A stretch of 64,000 bases of DNA from Pseudomonas sp. BMS12. Its GTDB lineage: Bacteria > Pseudomonadota > Gammaproteobacteria > Pseudomonadales > Pseudomonadaceae. The translations under genes and the position numbers were made by a program. The DNA lies in assembly GCF_001592875.1 (NCBI RefSeq), contig NZ_LSOF01000007.1, positions 120,998-184,997 of the forward strand, in the 5' to 3' direction. The notes under the pieces were generated by a model. That model did not search any database, had not been told where the DNA came from, and saw only the letters and a program-made list of their open reading frames with translations. Shown here piece after piece: positions 39,045-48,449 of the stretch. Every line of letters begins with the position of its first letter. Within the stretch, counting starts at the first letter, position 1.

Positions 39045-39126
39045 CATAGGGTGGACAACCGCGCAGCGTTGTCCACCGTGGATACCCGGCGGTGGAAAAG
39101 GCCTGCGGCCGTTTTCCACCCTACGC
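39045..39126. repeat. Palindromic repeat between lysR and the phosphonate cluster
   Basis: Two hairpins, GGGTGGACAAC-cgcgcagc-GTTGTCCACC and GGTGGAAAA-cggcc-TTTTCCACC-type, with TAGGGTGGA at the left edge and its complement at the right. This is a common pseudomonad intergenic repeat form. Its right edge supplies the TAG stop of the convergent HD-protein gene. Confidence 0.7.
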
Positions 39127-39684
39127 AGGGGCGGCGTGCACGCGCAGGGCCAGCGCCTCGATCCAGGCCAGCTCGACTGGCCGGCCCGGCACCTTGGCCG
39201 CCTCGTCCCAACGGCGCAGGCGCAGGATATCGGCGCACAGCGGACTGGTTTCGAACGCACCGGCCTCGGCTTCGCTCATCGGCCCGCCCTGCCAGTCCAG
39301 GGTCTGCCGGCTGGCCAGGCTGAGTGCGGCGAGGTAGCCGGGTTCGCGGGCGCAGAGGTAGCGTTTGGCGTCCACATGCCCGGCCACCAGATCGCACAGC
39401 CGCGCTGAAAAACCCAGCCCGCGCAGCCAGTGCGCACCGACCCGCTCATGGCCCTGGCGACCCAGCTCGCCCATGCGGTTGTCCGCTGTCAGCGGCGCGC
39501 AGAAGTGGCCGACGTCGTGGCAGAAGGCGGCAAGGATCAGCTCCTCGTCGGCGCCCTCGTCCCGCGCCAGCTCGGCGGCCTGGACCATGTGCTCCAGCTG
39601 GCTGACCGCCTCGCCGATATAGTCGGCCTGGGCTTGCTGGCGGCACAGGGCGAACAGCTCGGTCACCGCCTGCGCCGCATTCAT
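39121..39684 (-). CDS. PhnZ-like HD-domain protein of phosphonate metabolism
   Basis: A 187-aa HD-domain protein. Metal-ligand residues line up with PhnZ, the mixed-valence di-iron oxygenase that cleaves 2-amino-1-hydroxyethylphosphonate: His32, His56-Asp57, His79, His103 and Asp160, and the substrate-lid pair Tyr22/Glu25 (YIGE). The C-terminal QGGPMSEAE and RRWDEAAK blocks also look PhnZ-like. Such proteins are often annotated as phosphonate-operon HD phosphohydrolases. The partner hydroxylase PhnY is not in the window. The ATG overlaps the FAD oxidoreductase stop (ATGA). Confidence 0.85.
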   Translation of the reverse strand: MNAAQAVTELFALCRQQAQADYIGEAVSQLEHMVQAAELARDEGADEELILAAFCHDVGHFCAPLTADNRMGELGRQGHERVGAHWLRGLGFSARLCDLVAGHVDAKRYLCAREPGYLAALSLASRQTLDWQGGPMSEAEAGAFETSPLCADILRLRRWDEAAKVPGRPVELAWIEALALRVHAAPA

Positions 39685-40838
39685 GCCGGCTGCGCCTCGG
39701 GCCAGGCCGCCTCGCCGAGCAACGCGGCGACGGTGCGCTCGCCCAGGCCGAGGCCGACGCTCATGCCCACGCCGGTGTGCATCAGCACGGCAGTCACACC
39801 CTCGGCGGCGCGCAGCACGCTGAACGGCCCCGGCCCGCGCGCGCCGTAGACACCCTGCCAGCGCTCCAGCACCTGCAGTTTGCCGCCAAGCGTGTGTTCG
39901 GCCAGCGCCAGCATGATGTCGTCCACCCCTTCGGCGTTGAACGGCGTGGCGTCGCTGCCATAATCGTGGGAATCGCCGATGATCAGCTCGCCATAGGGCG
40001 TCGGGCTGACCAGCAGGTGGATGCCGTGCTCTTCCAGCGCCGGGTAGTCGCGGCGGATCTGCGCGCGGATCGCCTCGGCCTCGGGCAGGTCGGCGAAGGC
40101 GCCGTAGTGCACGCAGCTGAGGCCGGTGAGCACCGCGTGCTGCAAGTCCAGCGGGCGCTCCAGGCGCGCGCGCAACATCTGCAGGCGGCACACGGACGGC
40201 TTCAGCGCGGCCAGCGGTTCGGCCAGCAGGGTCTGGTAGTCGTGGCCGGAGCAGACCAGGATCTGCCGCGCCGTGAAGCGCCCCGCCGTGGTCAGCGCGC
40301 TGCCGGATTCGACATCGCGCACCAGGGTGGAGAAGTGGAACTCGACGCCCAGGCCGCGCAGGTAGTCGATGATCTGCGGCAGGGCCTCGCGCGAGTACAG
40401 TTGCTGATCGTCGAGACCATGCAGGGCGGCGCGGTGATGGGCGAAGCGGCCTTGGTACAGGCCGTCCAGCGCGGCGCCGCGCAGCAGCTCGGTGCGATAA
40501 CCCAGCTCACGGCCACGGCCTTCGACGAAGGCTTCGAGCATGGCCTCCTCGGCCTCGGTGCGGGCCAGCAGCAGCGAACCCTGCTGCTTCAGCGCCAGCC
40601 CTGCGACCTGGCCCAGCTCGGCCCACAGCCCGTGCGACTGGCGCGCCAGATCGGACATGACACCGGGCGGCTGGCCGGTGACCAGGGCCTGGCCGAAGTT
40701 GCGGATGGAGGCGCCGAGCGGCGTGTGGCTGCGCTCGAAGACCTTGACCTTGAGGCCGCGCTTGGCGCCGGCCCAGGCATGGGCGAGGCCGAGCATGCCG
40801 GCGCCGACGACCAGCAGATCGCAGTCGTGCTGACTCAT
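39681..40838 (-). CDS. FAD-dependent oxidoreductase of phosphonate clusters (DadA-like, TIGR03364 type)
   Basis: A 385-aa DAO-type flavoenzyme. The FAD motif VVGAGMLGLAHA lies at residues 10-21; SIRNFGQ and TGVGMSVGLGLG are further cofactor contacts. The family recurs beside phosphonate uptake genes and is thought to oxidise an amino- or N-alkyl-aminophosphonate, which would give phosphonoacetaldehyde for PhnX. No phnW transaminase is in the window. It is coupled to the HD gene by a 4-bp overlap and separated from the binding protein by a 230-bp repeat-rich gap. Confidence 0.85.
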   Translation of the reverse strand: MSQHDCDLLVVGAGMLGLAHAWAGAKRGLKVKVFERSHTPLGASIRNFGQALVTGQPPGVMSDLARQSHGLWAELGQVAGLALKQQGSLLLARTEAEEAMLEAFVEGRGRELGYRTELLRGAALDGLYQGRFAHHRAALHGLDDQQLYSREALPQIIDYLRGLGVEFHFSTLVRDVESGSALTTAGRFTARQILVCSGHDYQTLLAEPLAALKPSVCRLQMLRARLERPLDLQHAVLTGLSCVHYGAFADLPEAEAIRAQIRRDYPALEEHGIHLLVSPTPYGELIIGDSHDYGSDATPFNAEGVDDIMLALAEHTLGGKLQVLERWQGVYGARGPGPFSVLRAAEGVTAVLMHTGVGMSVGLGLGERTVAALLGEAAWPEAQPA

Positions 40839-40874
40839 GGGGAAACTCCTGAAATATTTCTACGGACTTATGAC

Positions 40875-41060
40875 TCTCTCTCCCCCTGGGAGAGGGGTGG
40901 GGCGGGCCGCGGAGGCTGAGGGTGTGATAGGCAACTCGGAGCTGCCTGGGCAACCCTCACCCCCAGCCCCTCTCCCGAAGGGAGAGGGGAGCATGTGTAG
41001 CGAGCCGCACCGTGCCTAAACACAGCACCGGATTGCCCCTCTCCCAAGGGGAGAGGGGTG
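40875..41060. repeat. CCCTCTCCC / GGGAGAGGG palindromic repeats
   Basis: Arms at 40875-40898 and 40951-40991 are inverted relative to each other, and a further short palindrome CCCCTCTCCC-aa-GGGGAGAGGGG stands at 41037-41058. They fill the gap between the binding-protein gene and the FAD oxidoreductase gene and may attenuate read-through. A single related copy is at 45883-45904. Confidence 0.75.
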
Positions 41061-41068
41061 ATGCGGAC

Positions 41069-42088
41069 TTACTGAGCCACAGGCTCGGACTTGCCGTCGT
41101 AGCGCTTGCGCCACTCGGCGAGGATCTGATCGCGGTTTTCCGAGGCCCAGTTGAAGTCGTTCTTGATCAGGCGCTGCTCGTAGTCGGCCGGCAGTTCCTG
41201 GAAGCGCTCGGCGATACCCGGCTGGGCCAGTACGGCGAAGTTGGCCTTGTACAGGTCCATGGCCTCGCGGCTGGCGGCGAAGTCGGCGAGCTTCTTGGCG
41301 GCTTCCAGCTGGTCGGTGCCCTTGACGATGCCGGTGGCCTCGATCTCCCAGCCCAGGCCTTCCTTGGGCAGCACGATGTCCAGCGGCGCGCCCTTGCGCT
41401 TGAGCTGCACGGCCGGGTACTCGAAGGAGATGCCGACGGGGAACTCGCCGGCGGCGGCCAGCTTGCACGGCTTGGAGCCGGAATGGGTGTACTGGCCGAT
41501 GTTCTGGTGCAGCTTGTCCATATAGGCCCAGCCACCGTCCTGGCCGAAGGTCTGCAGCCAGGCGCTGACGTCCAGGTAGCCGGTGCCGGACGAGGCCGGG
41601 TTGGGCATGACGATCTTGTCCTTGTACACCGGGTTGGTCAGGTCTTCCCACTTGGTCGGCTTGGGCAGGCCCTGCTTCTCGGCCTCGATGGTGTTGAAGC
41701 AGATGGTCGCGGCCCACACGTCCATGCCGACCCAGGCCGGCGGGTTGGCGGCGTCACGGTAGTTGGCGCCAATCTTGTCCAGGTTGGCCGGGGCATAGGG
41801 CACCAGCATGTCCTGCTGCTTGAGGATGGCCAGGCTGGAGCCGGCCAGGCCCCAGACCACGTCGGCCTGCGGGCGGTCCTTCTCGGCCAGCAGCTTGGCG
41901 GTGACGATGCCGGTGGAGTCGCGCACCCACTTCAGCTTGATATCCGGGTTCTGTTGCTCGAAGGCTTCCTGGTAAGGCTTGAGCTGCTCGACTTCCAGCG
42001 CGGTGTAGACGGTCAGTTCGGTATTGGCCTGGGCCTGCAGGGCGCAGGCGGCGAGCAGGCCGGCGGCCAGAGCGGTGCGTTTGAACAT
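41069..42088 (-). CDS. 2-aminoethylphosphonate ABC transporter substrate-binding protein
   Basis: A 339-aa periplasmic binding protein with a signal peptide (residues 1-21, MFKRTALAAGLLAACALQAQA). TELTVYTALEVEQLKPYQEAFE, KWVRDSTGIVTAKLLAEK and NPASSGTGYLDVSAWLQ fit the iron/phosphonate-type ABC family (TIGR03261 as I recall). It lies downstream of the ATPase, permease and phnX. Confidence 0.9.
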   Translation of the reverse strand: MFKRTALAAGLLAACALQAQANTELTVYTALEVEQLKPYQEAFEQQNPDIKLKWVRDSTGIVTAKLLAEKDRPQADVVWGLAGSSLAILKQQDMLVPYAPANLDKIGANYRDAANPPAWVGMDVWAATICFNTIEAEKQGLPKPTKWEDLTNPVYKDKIVMPNPASSGTGYLDVSAWLQTFGQDGGWAYMDKLHQNIGQYTHSGSKPCKLAAAGEFPVGISFEYPAVQLKRKGAPLDIVLPKEGLGWEIEATGIVKGTDQLEAAKKLADFAASREAMDLYKANFAVLAQPGIAERFQELPADYEQRLIKNDFNWASENRDQILAEWRKRYDGKSEPVAQ

Positions 42089-42141
42089 GATGAAGCTCCT
42101 AGTGGTGTGGCTGTTGGCGTTGGTTGTTCGGCGCGTTGCGC

Positions 42142-42969
42142 TCAGCAGGCCTGCGGGCTCTCGCCACGGGCCAGGCGGGCGTTGATGTGGTCGATCACCG
42201 CGGGAAGATCGGCGATGGTGTCGATCAGGTAGTGCGGGCGGCTGGTGGCGAACAGGCCGTCGATGCGCGCACGCTCGGCGGCGCGGCGCTCGGCCGGCAG
42301 CGCCTGGTACTCGTCCCAGGAAAGGCCGAGGAAGTTGCCGGAGAAGCGCAGCGCCACGGTCCACATGCCGGCGGCGCGGCCCTCGAGGATGCCCGGCTCG
42401 GTGTCGTCGACCTTGACGCAGGCGGCGACGTCGTCGAGGCCCAGGGCGATGACGTTGGCCAGCGCCTGCGCCGGGCTCGGCCGGCCCTTGGGCACCTCGT
42501 CGGTGGCAACCACATGGTCCGGGCTGTAGCCCTTGGCGGCGGCCAGTTCGACCACCTTGCCCATTACCGCCAGCGGGTAGCCGGAGCAGCTGCCGATCTT
42601 CAGGTCACGCTCGCGCAGGGCGGCGATGGCCTCCAGCGCGCCGGGAATCAGCGCCGAGTGCTCGCCGACCTTGGCGATCTGCAGCGGCATGAAGCGTTCG
42701 TAGATGGCGGTCACGTCGGCATCGCTCGGCAGGCGACCGAAGCGGCGCTGGTAGCGCTCGGCGATGGCCGGCACGTCGCACAGGGTGCGGATGTGGTCCC
42801 ACTTGCCCATGCCCATCGGCCCGCGGGCTTCCTCCAGGCTCAGCTCGACATCGAACTGGGCGAAGGCCTCGACGAAGATGCGGGTTGGCGCGAAGGAGCC
42901 GAAGTCGACCACGGTGCCGGCCCAGTCGAGGATGGCGGCTTGCAGGCGGTGGGGGTGCTGGTAGCGCAT
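42142..42969 (-). CDS. phnX: Phosphonoacetaldehyde hydrolase PhnX
   Basis: A 275-aa HAD-superfamily enzyme splitting phosphonoacetaldehyde to acetaldehyde and phosphate. The nucleophile is Asp15 in [12 protein letters not shown] and the Schiff-base lysine is Lys56 in [10 protein letters not shown]; the 41-residue gap equals that of the Bacillus enzyme. CSGYPLAVM and [12 protein letters not shown] are HAD motifs II-IV. It sits inside the transport operon, so uptake and cleavage are co-expressed. Confidence 0.95.
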   Translation of the reverse strand: MRYQHPHRLQAAILDWAGTVVDFGSFAPTRIFVEAFAQFDVELSLEEARGPMGMGKWDHIRTLCDVPAIAERYQRRFGRLPSDADVTAIYERFMPLQIAKVGEHSALIPGALEAIAALRERDLKIGSCSGYPLAVMGKVVELAAAKGYSPDHVVATDEVPKGRPSPAQALANVIALGLDDVAACVKVDDTEPGILEGRAAGMWTVALRFSGNFLGLSWDEYQALPAERRAAERARIDGLFATSRPHYLIDTIADLPAVIDHINARLARGESPQAC

Positions 42970-42986
42970 GAAGGTTCTCCGATGGA

Positions 42987-44729
42987 TCAATGAGCAGGCG
43001 CCGCGCGCCAGGCCTGGGATCGGCGCAGCAGGCCGCGCGAGGCCCCGGCCAGCAGCAGCGAGACGCCGGCGGACGTGAGCAGGATCAGGGTGGACATGGC
43101 GGCGGCGCCGCCGACGTTGCCGGCGTCGTCCATGTTCAGCACGGCGATGGCGGCGAGCATGCTGTCCGGGCTGTAGAGGAAGATCACCGCCGACACCGTG
43201 GTCATCGCCGAGACGAACAGGTAGCGCACGATGTCGAGCAGTGCTGGCAGGCACACCGGCAGGGTCACGCGCAGGAAATGGCGCAGCAGCGGCACCTTGA
43301 GCGACAGCGCGGCGGCCTCGAACTCGCCATCGAGCTGGCGCAGCGCGGCGGCAGCGGTCATCTGCGCGGTGGTGAGGAAGTGCGCCACGGTGCAGATCAC
43401 CAGCAGCGCCAGGCTGCCGTACAGGCCGTGCAACGGGTTGCCGGGCAGGTTGAAGAAGAACACGTAGCCGAGGCCGAGGACCAAACCGGGCACCGCCATG
43501 GGAATGAAGCACAGCAGGCGCAGCAGCTGGGTCAGCGGGCTCTGCCGGGTCTTCTCCAGCAGGTAGGCGCCGGTGAAGATCAGCAGACCGCCGAACAGGG
43601 CGCTGCAGCCGGCCATCAGCAGGCTGTTGCGGTAGGCCAGCCAGCCGCCGGGCAGTTCGGAGAAGGCGTAGTGGTCGAGCACCAGGCTCAGGTTGTAGGG
43701 CCAGAACTTGACCAGCGAGGAGTACACGGCCATGCCGAACACCCCGAGCAGCGCCGCGCAGACCAGCACCAGCACTAGCAGGAAGGCACCATCGCGGCCA
43801 CGCTGCGGCTGCGGGTGGTAGACCTGGGCGCGGCCGCTCATGGCGTCACGCTGGCGGCGGCGCAGCCACAGGTCGACGGCAAAGCTGAGCAGCGCCGGCA
43901 GCAGCAGGAGCATGCCGATCAGCGCGCCACGGCCGAACTGCTGCTGGCCGACCACCGCCTTGTAGGCCTCCAGCGCCAGCACCTGGTAGTCGCCACCGAC
44001 CACCACCGGCACGCCGAAGTCGGTCACGCACAGGGTGAACACCAGGCAGGCGGCGGCGAACACGCCCTGCCGGCTGCCCGGCCAGGTGATGCTGCGAAAT
44101 GCCCGCCAGGGCGACGCGCCCATGCTCGACGCGGCATCGAACAGCCGCGCATCGGCCAGGGCCAGGGCGCTGAGCAGCACCATCAGCGCGTGCGGGAAGG
44201 TGTAGATGACCTGACCGAGGACGATGCCCCAGAAGCCGTAGATATTGTCCGTCAGCAGATGGCGCAGCACTCCCTGGTTGCCGAACAGGTAGATCAGCGC
44301 AATGCCCGGCAGCATCGACGGCGCCAGCAGCGGCAGCAGCGAGATGCCGCGCCACAGGCCTTTGGCCGGCACGCAGGTGCGCTGCAGGGCGTAGGCGAAG
44401 GCATAGGCCAGCGGCACCACGATCAGCACCACGGCCAGCGCGCTCTTCAGACTGTTGCCGAGCAGCCAGCGGAAGTTGCTGCTGCCGATCAGCTCGGCCG
44501 CCGCGGCCAGACCGCCGCCCTGGGCAGGGTCACCGGCCAGGCCGCGCCAGAGCATGGCCGCCAGCGGCAGCAGCACGGCGAGCAGCAGCAGGACCAGCAG
44601 CAGCCACTGGCCGCCGCGAATGAACAGGAGGTCGGCCAGAGAGGCATCGAGGCGGAAGCCTCTCCCACCTTGCCTCGCCGCCCCCTGTGGGAGCGGCTTC
44701 AGCCGCGATTGAGGGCACTCAAGTTCCAT
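42987..44729 (-). CDS. 2-aminoethylphosphonate ABC transporter permease (fused two-domain type)
   Basis: A 580-aa permease with two binding-protein-dependent transport domains, about 12 helices, each with an EAA-like loop ([18 protein letters not shown] near 215 and [18 protein letters not shown] near 495). The ATG overlaps the ATPase stop (ATGA). Oddly, codons 4-29 or so are read through a REPIN, so the N-terminal 30 residues are not native family sequence. No other good start precedes the first helix (about 38-60). Confidence 0.9.
   Translation of the reverse strand: MELECPQSRLKPLPQGAARQGGRGFRLDASLADLLFIRGGQWLLLVLLLLAVLLPLAAMLWRGLAGDPAQGGGLAAAAELIGSSNFRWLLGNSLKSALAVVLIVVPLAYAFAYALQRTCVPAKGLWRGISLLPLLAPSMLPGIALIYLFGNQGVLRHLLTDNIYGFWGIVLGQVIYTFPHALMVLLSALALADARLFDAASSMGASPWRAFRSITWPGSRQGVFAAACLVFTLCVTDFGVPVVVGGDYQVLALEAYKAVVGQQQFGRGALIGMLLLLPALLSFAVDLWLRRRQRDAMSGRAQVYHPQPQRGRDGAFLLVLVLVCAALLGVFGMAVYSSLVKFWPYNLSLVLDHYAFSELPGGWLAYRNSLLMAGCSALFGGLLIFTGAYLLEKTRQSPLTQLLRLLCFIPMAVPGLVLGLGYVFFFNLPGNPLHGLYGSLALLVICTVAHFLTTAQMTAAAALRQLDGEFEAAALSLKVPLLRHFLRVTLPVCLPALLDIVRYLFVSAMTTVSAVIFLYSPDSMLAAIAVLNMDDAGNVGGAAAMSTLILLTSAGVSLLLAGASRGLLRRSQAWRAAPAH
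44645..44710. repeat. REPIN within the 5' end of the permease gene
   Basis: Two inverted REP units (44645-44669 and 44687-44710) with GTGGGAG(C/A)GGCTT cores, 17 bp apart. Both keep the permease frame open. Confidence 0.8.
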
Positions 44730-45769
44730 CAGGCAAACACCTGCAGGCTGCGCGGCGGCAGTGCCACCCAAATCTCGGCTCCACTCAGACGCGGCATGGC
44801 CTCCGGCGCCAGCTCGGCGAGCAGGGCATGGCCCGGCAGGGCGTCCAGCTCGAAACTCATACGGCAACGGTTGCCGAGGAAGGTGATCTCGCGCATCTGC
44901 GCCGGGAACAGGTTGTCCTCGTGCACCGGCGGGTTGATCACCACCGCTTCGGGGCGGCAGAACAGGCGGCCACGCTCGCGCGGCTGCTGGCCGTGCAGGC
45001 GCAGGCTGAGGTCGCCGACGCGGGCGTGCTCGCCATCGCGCTCGAACGGCAGCCAGTTGCCCTGGCCGACGAACTCGGCGACGAAGGGCGTGGCCGGCGC
45101 GCGGTAGATGTCCCAGGGCGAGGCGTATTGCTCGACGCGGCCATGGTTCATCACGGCGATGCGGTCGGCCATCAGCATGGCCTCATCTTGGTTGTGGGTG
45201 ACCATCAGGGTGGTGATGCCGAGCTGACGCTGCAGGGCGCGCAGCTCGCCGCACAGGTGCTCGCGCACCCGGGCGTCGAGGGCCGACATCGGCTCGTCGA
45301 GCAGCAGCAGCGAAGGCGCCGGCGCCAGGGCGCGGGCCAGGGCCACGCGCTGCTGCTGGCCGCCGGAGAGCTGCGCCGGGTACTTCTGCTCGCTGCCGGC
45401 CAGGCCGACCAGTTCGAGCATCTCGTTCACCCGTGCGCGGATCGCCTCGCGGCCCTGGCCAGCCAGGCCGTAGGCGACGTTCTGCGCCACCGTGAGGTTG
45501 GGGAACAGCGCGTAGGACTGGAACAGGATGCCGTAGTCGCGCGCCTGCGGCGGCAGCGCGGAGACATCACGCCCGGCGAAGCGGATGGCGCCGCCGTCCT
45601 GCTGCTCCAGGCCGGCGATGCAGCGCAGCAGGGTGGTCTTGCCGCAGCCGGACGGGCCGAGCAGGCACACCAGCTCGCCAGCGGCAATGTCCAGCGACAC
45701 ACCGTCCAGCGCCTTGAAGGCGCCGAAGCCCTTGTGGATGTCGCGCAGCTGCAGATCGACGGTAGCCAT
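44729..45769 (-). CDS. 2-aminoethylphosphonate ABC transporter ATP-binding protein
   Basis: A 346-aa ATPase. Walker [13 protein letters not shown] (about residues 38-49), signature [15 protein letters not shown], Walker [15 protein letters not shown]-terminal TOBE-like regulatory domain follows. First gene of the uptake operon, 146 bp downstream of the lysR stop. A translationally coupled permease follows. Confidence 0.92.
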   Translation of the reverse strand: MATVDLQLRDIHKGFGAFKALDGVSLDIAAGELVCLLGPSGCGKTTLLRCIAGLEQQDGGAIRFAGRDVSALPPQARDYGILFQSYALFPNLTVAQNVAYGLAGQGREAIRARVNEMLELVGLAGSEQKYPAQLSGGQQQRVALARALAPAPSLLLLDEPMSALDARVREHLCGELRALQRQLGITTLMVTHNQDEAMLMADRIAVMNHGRVEQYASPWDIYRAPATPFVAEFVGQGNWLPFERDGEHARVGDLSLRLHGQQPRERGRLFCRPEAVVINPPVHEDNLFPAQMREITFLGNRCRMSFELDALPGHALLAELAPEAMPRLSGAEIWVALPPRSLQVFA

Positions 45770-45882
45770 GGCGGAGCCTCGTGAATATCGGTACGAGGCT
45801 CATGCTGCGGGTGCAGTGCTAAGGCTTTATGGCAGTTGGGCAAAAGCTGCCGATAGTGGTATCGGCGGATTTGGGTATGGCT

Positions 45883-45904
45883 CCCTCTCCCAGAGGGAGA
45901 GGGG
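45883..45904. repeat. Single CCCTCTCCC-type palindrome
   Basis: CCCTCTCCCAGAGGGAGAGGGG-like hairpin 11 bp downstream of the lysR stop; same class as the repeats at 40875-41060. It may separate regulator from operon transcription. Confidence 0.65.
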
Positions 45905-45915
45905 AAGTGATAGCT

Positions 45916-46776
45916 CTACACTGTGCTTTCCCGTGCCAGGGCCAGAAAGGCCGCCGGCAGGCGCGCGCTGCGGCGCTCCTTGAGGCAGTAGAGGTATTCC
46001 GGGATCAGCGGCGCGTCGTCCAGTTCGATCACCCGCAGCTCGGGGTTGCCCGGCACCTCGTGGCGGGCGATTACGCTGACGCCGATGTTGCGCAGCACGC
46101 CCTCGCGGATCGACTCGCGACTGCCGATCTCCAGCAACGGGCCGGGGGCGACGCCAGCTTCGCGGAGCATCTGTTCGGTCAGCACGCGCGTGCTGGAACC
46201 GGCTTCGCGCATCAGCAGACAGTGCCCGGCCAGGGCACTGGGCGACAGGCGCTGATGGTTGGCCAACGGGTGATTGCGGTGCGCGGCCAGCACCAGCGGG
46301 TCCTGGCCCAGCACCAGGCGGGTGAAGCGCGCGTCCTGCTCCAGCTGCGAGGAGGCGGCCAGGTCGACGCGGTATTCCTCCAGCGCCTCGATGACCTGCT
46401 GCGAGTTGCCGATCTCCAGCGTCACCTGCACCTGCGGCAGGCGTTCGCGAAAGCGCTTGATCAGGTCGAGCACGTAATAGGGCGCGGTGGCGGCGATGCG
46501 CAGGCTGCCCTGCACCTGGCCGCAGTTGCGCAGGAAGAACTCGATGTCGGCCTCCTGCTGCAGCAGCTGCTGCACCATCGGCAGCAGGCGCACGCCTTCG
46601 TCGCTGAGGGTCAGACGGCGACCGCCACGAAAGAACAGCTCGACGCCGTATTGCGCCTCGAGGTTGCGGATCTGCGTGGTGACGGTGGGCTGGCTGAGGC
46701 CGAGTTTCTTCGCCGCCTGGGTGATGCTGCCCAGGCGCGCGACCATGTGAAAGGCCTTGAGCTCGGCCGCCAGCAT
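45916..46776 (-). CDS. LysR family regulator of phosphonate utilisation
   Basis: A 286-aa regulator. Helix-turn-helix LGSITQAAKKLGLSQPTVTTQIRNLEAQYGVELFF near the N-terminus, then an effector domain with AATAPYYVLDLIKRFRERLP. The place at the head of the transport operon and the fit to the phosphonate-associated LysR family (TIGR03339 as I recall) support a role in controlling it. 3 bp separate it from thyA. Confidence 0.88.
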   Translation of the reverse strand: MLAAELKAFHMVARLGSITQAAKKLGLSQPTVTTQIRNLEAQYGVELFFRGGRRLTLSDEGVRLLPMVQQLLQQEADIEFFLRNCGQVQGSLRIAATAPYYVLDLIKRFRERLPQVQVTLEIGNSQQVIEALEEYRVDLAASSQLEQDARFTRLVLGQDPLVLAAHRNHPLANHQRLSPSALAGHCLLMREAGSSTRVLTEQMLREAGVAPGPLLEIGSRESIREGVLRNIGVSVIARHEVPGNPELRVIELDDAPLIPEYLYCLKERRSARLPAAFLALARESTV

Positions 46777-46779
46777 GGC

Positions 46780-47574
46780 TTACACCGCGACCGGCGCGGC
46801 GATGTGCGGGTGGGCCTGGTAGTTCTGCAGCTCGAAGTCCTCGAACGTGAAGGCGAACAGGTCCTTCACCTCGGGGTTGAGCTTCATGGTCGGCAGCGGC
46901 AGCGGCTCGCGGGTCAGCTGCAGGTCGGTCTGTTCGATGTGGTTGGCGTACAGGTGGCAGTCGCCGCCGGTCCAGACGAAGTCGCCCGGTTCGAGGCCGC
47001 AGACCTGGGCGATCATCAGGGTCAGCAGGGCGTAGCTGGCGATGTTGAACGGCACGCCAAGGAAGATGTCCGCCGAGCGCTGGTACAGCTGGCAGCTCAG
47101 GCGGCCTTCGGCGACGTAGAACTGGAACATGGTGTGGCATGGCGGCAGGGCCATTTCGTCGACCAGCGCCGGGTTCCAGGCGGAGACGATCAGGCGGCGC
47201 GAGTCCGGGTTGTTCTTGATCATCGCGATCAGCTTGCTGATCTGGTCGATCGACTCGCCGTTCGGTGCCGGCCAGCTGCGCCACTGGTAGCCGTATACAG
47301 GGCCGAGGTCGCCGTTCTCGTCGGCCCACTCGTCCCAGATGCGCACGCCGTTGTCCTTCAGGTACTTGATGTTGGTGTCGCCCTGAAGGAACCACAGCAG
47401 CTCGTGAATGATGGATTTCAGGTGGCACTTCTTGGTGGTCACCAGCGGGAAGCCATCGGCCAGGTTGAAGCGCATCTGGTGGCCGAACACCGAGTAGGTG
47501 CCGGTGCCGGTGCGGTCGCTCTTGAAGGTGCCGGTCTCGCGCACCAGGCGCATCAGGTCGAGGTACTGTTTCAT
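46780..47574 (-). CDS. thyA: Thymidylate synthase ThyA
   Basis: A 264-aa enzyme making dTMP from dUMP with methylene-tetrahydrofolate. [17 protein letters not shown], the catalytic Cys in PPCHTMFQF and [20 protein letters not shown] are intact. Full length equals the E. coli enzyme. Confidence 0.98.
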   Translation of the reverse strand: MKQYLDLMRLVRETGTFKSDRTGTGTYSVFGHQMRFNLADGFPLVTTKKCHLKSIIHELLWFLQGDTNIKYLKDNGVRIWDEWADENGDLGPVYGYQWRSWPAPNGESIDQISKLIAMIKNNPDSRRLIVSAWNPALVDEMALPPCHTMFQFYVAEGRLSCQLYQRSADIFLGVPFNIASYALLTLMIAQVCGLEPGDFVWTGGDCHLYANHIEQTDLQLTREPLPLPTMKLNPEVKDLFAFTFEDFELQNYQAHPHIAAPVAV

Positions 47575-47597
47575 CTCAGCTCCGCTGGGAAGGTCGC

Positions 47598-47617
47598 GGG
47601 TGCCTGGCCAGGCACCC
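47598..47617. repeat. Perfect 20-bp palindrome between lgt and thyA
   Basis: GGGTGCCTGG mirrored exactly. On the minus strand the T-run precedes it, so it is not a regular terminator for lgt; a read-through hairpin or operator before thyA is possible. Confidence 0.6.
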
Positions 47618-47653
47618 GGAAAAAGCGCGCAGTTTACCTAAATCGCCGGCGAT

Positions 47654-48439
47654 TCAGGCCTTGGCCCGACGATACGCCCAGACCATCAGGCCGAGGCCGC
47701 CAAGGATCATCGGCACGCACAGCACCTGGCCCATGGTCAGCCAGCCCCAGGCCAGGTAACCGAGCTGGGCATCCGGCACGCGGACGAACTCGACGATGAA
47801 GCGGAACACCCCGTAGCAGGCGGCGAACAGGCCGGACACCGCCATGGTCGGGCGCGGTTTGCGCGAGTAGGCCCAGAGGATCAGGAACAGCGCCACGCCT
47901 TCCAGGGCGAACTGGTACAGCTGCGAGGGGTGGCGCGGGTCCGGCCCGCCATTGGGGAAGACCATGGCCCAGGGCACGTCGGTGACCTTGCCCCACAGCT
48001 CGGAATTGATGAAGTTGCCGATGCGCCCAGCGCCCAGGCCGATCGGCACCAGCGGGGCGATAAAGTCCATCAGCTGGAAGAAGCTCTTGCCGTTGCGCCG
48101 GCCGAACCACCAGGTGGCCAGCATCACGCCGATCAGGCCGCCGTGGAAGGACATGCCGCCCTCCCAAACCCGCAGGATCTTCAGCGGATCATGCAGGTAG
48201 GCCGACAGGTCGTAGAACAGGGCATAGCCCAGGCGGCCGCCGAGGATCACGCCCATGGCCACCCAGAACACCAGGTCGGAGAGCTTCTCCTTGCTCCAGG
48301 TCGGGTCGAACCGGGCCAGCCGGCGCGAGGCCAGCAGCCAGGCGCCGCCGATACCGACCAGATACATCAGGCCGTACCAGTGGATTTTCAGCGGCCCTAG
48401 GGCGATGGCCACCGGGTCGATCTGCGGGTAAGGCAGCAT
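47654..48439 (-). CDS. lgt: Prolipoprotein diacylglyceryl transferase Lgt
   Basis: A 261-aa inner-membrane enzyme adding diacylglycerol to lipobox cysteines. Seven helices; signature [13 protein letters not shown] and [14 protein letters not shown]. Directly upstream of thyA, a common pairing. Confidence 0.97.
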   Translation of the reverse strand: MLPYPQIDPVAIALGPLKIHWYGLMYLVGIGGAWLLASRRLARFDPTWSKEKLSDLVFWVAMGVILGGRLGYALFYDLSAYLHDPLKILRVWEGGMSFHGGLIGVMLATWWFGRRNGKSFFQLMDFIAPLVPIGLGAGRIGNFINSELWGKVTDVPWAMVFPNGGPDPRHPSQLYQFALEGVALFLILWAYSRKPRPTMAVSGLFAACYGVFRFIVEFVRVPDAQLGYLAWGWLTMGQVLCVPMILGGLGLMVWAYRRAKA

Positions 48440-48449
48440 TCACAACTCC

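Noticed and set aside
43815..45107. Long plus-strand frame opposite the phosphonate permease and ATPase
   Set aside because: Gln/His-rich low-complexity translation typical of antisense frames; real genes lie on the minus strand.
47598..47617. Perfect palindrome as the lgt terminator
   Set aside because: In the direction of lgt transcription the T-run comes before the stem, not after it.
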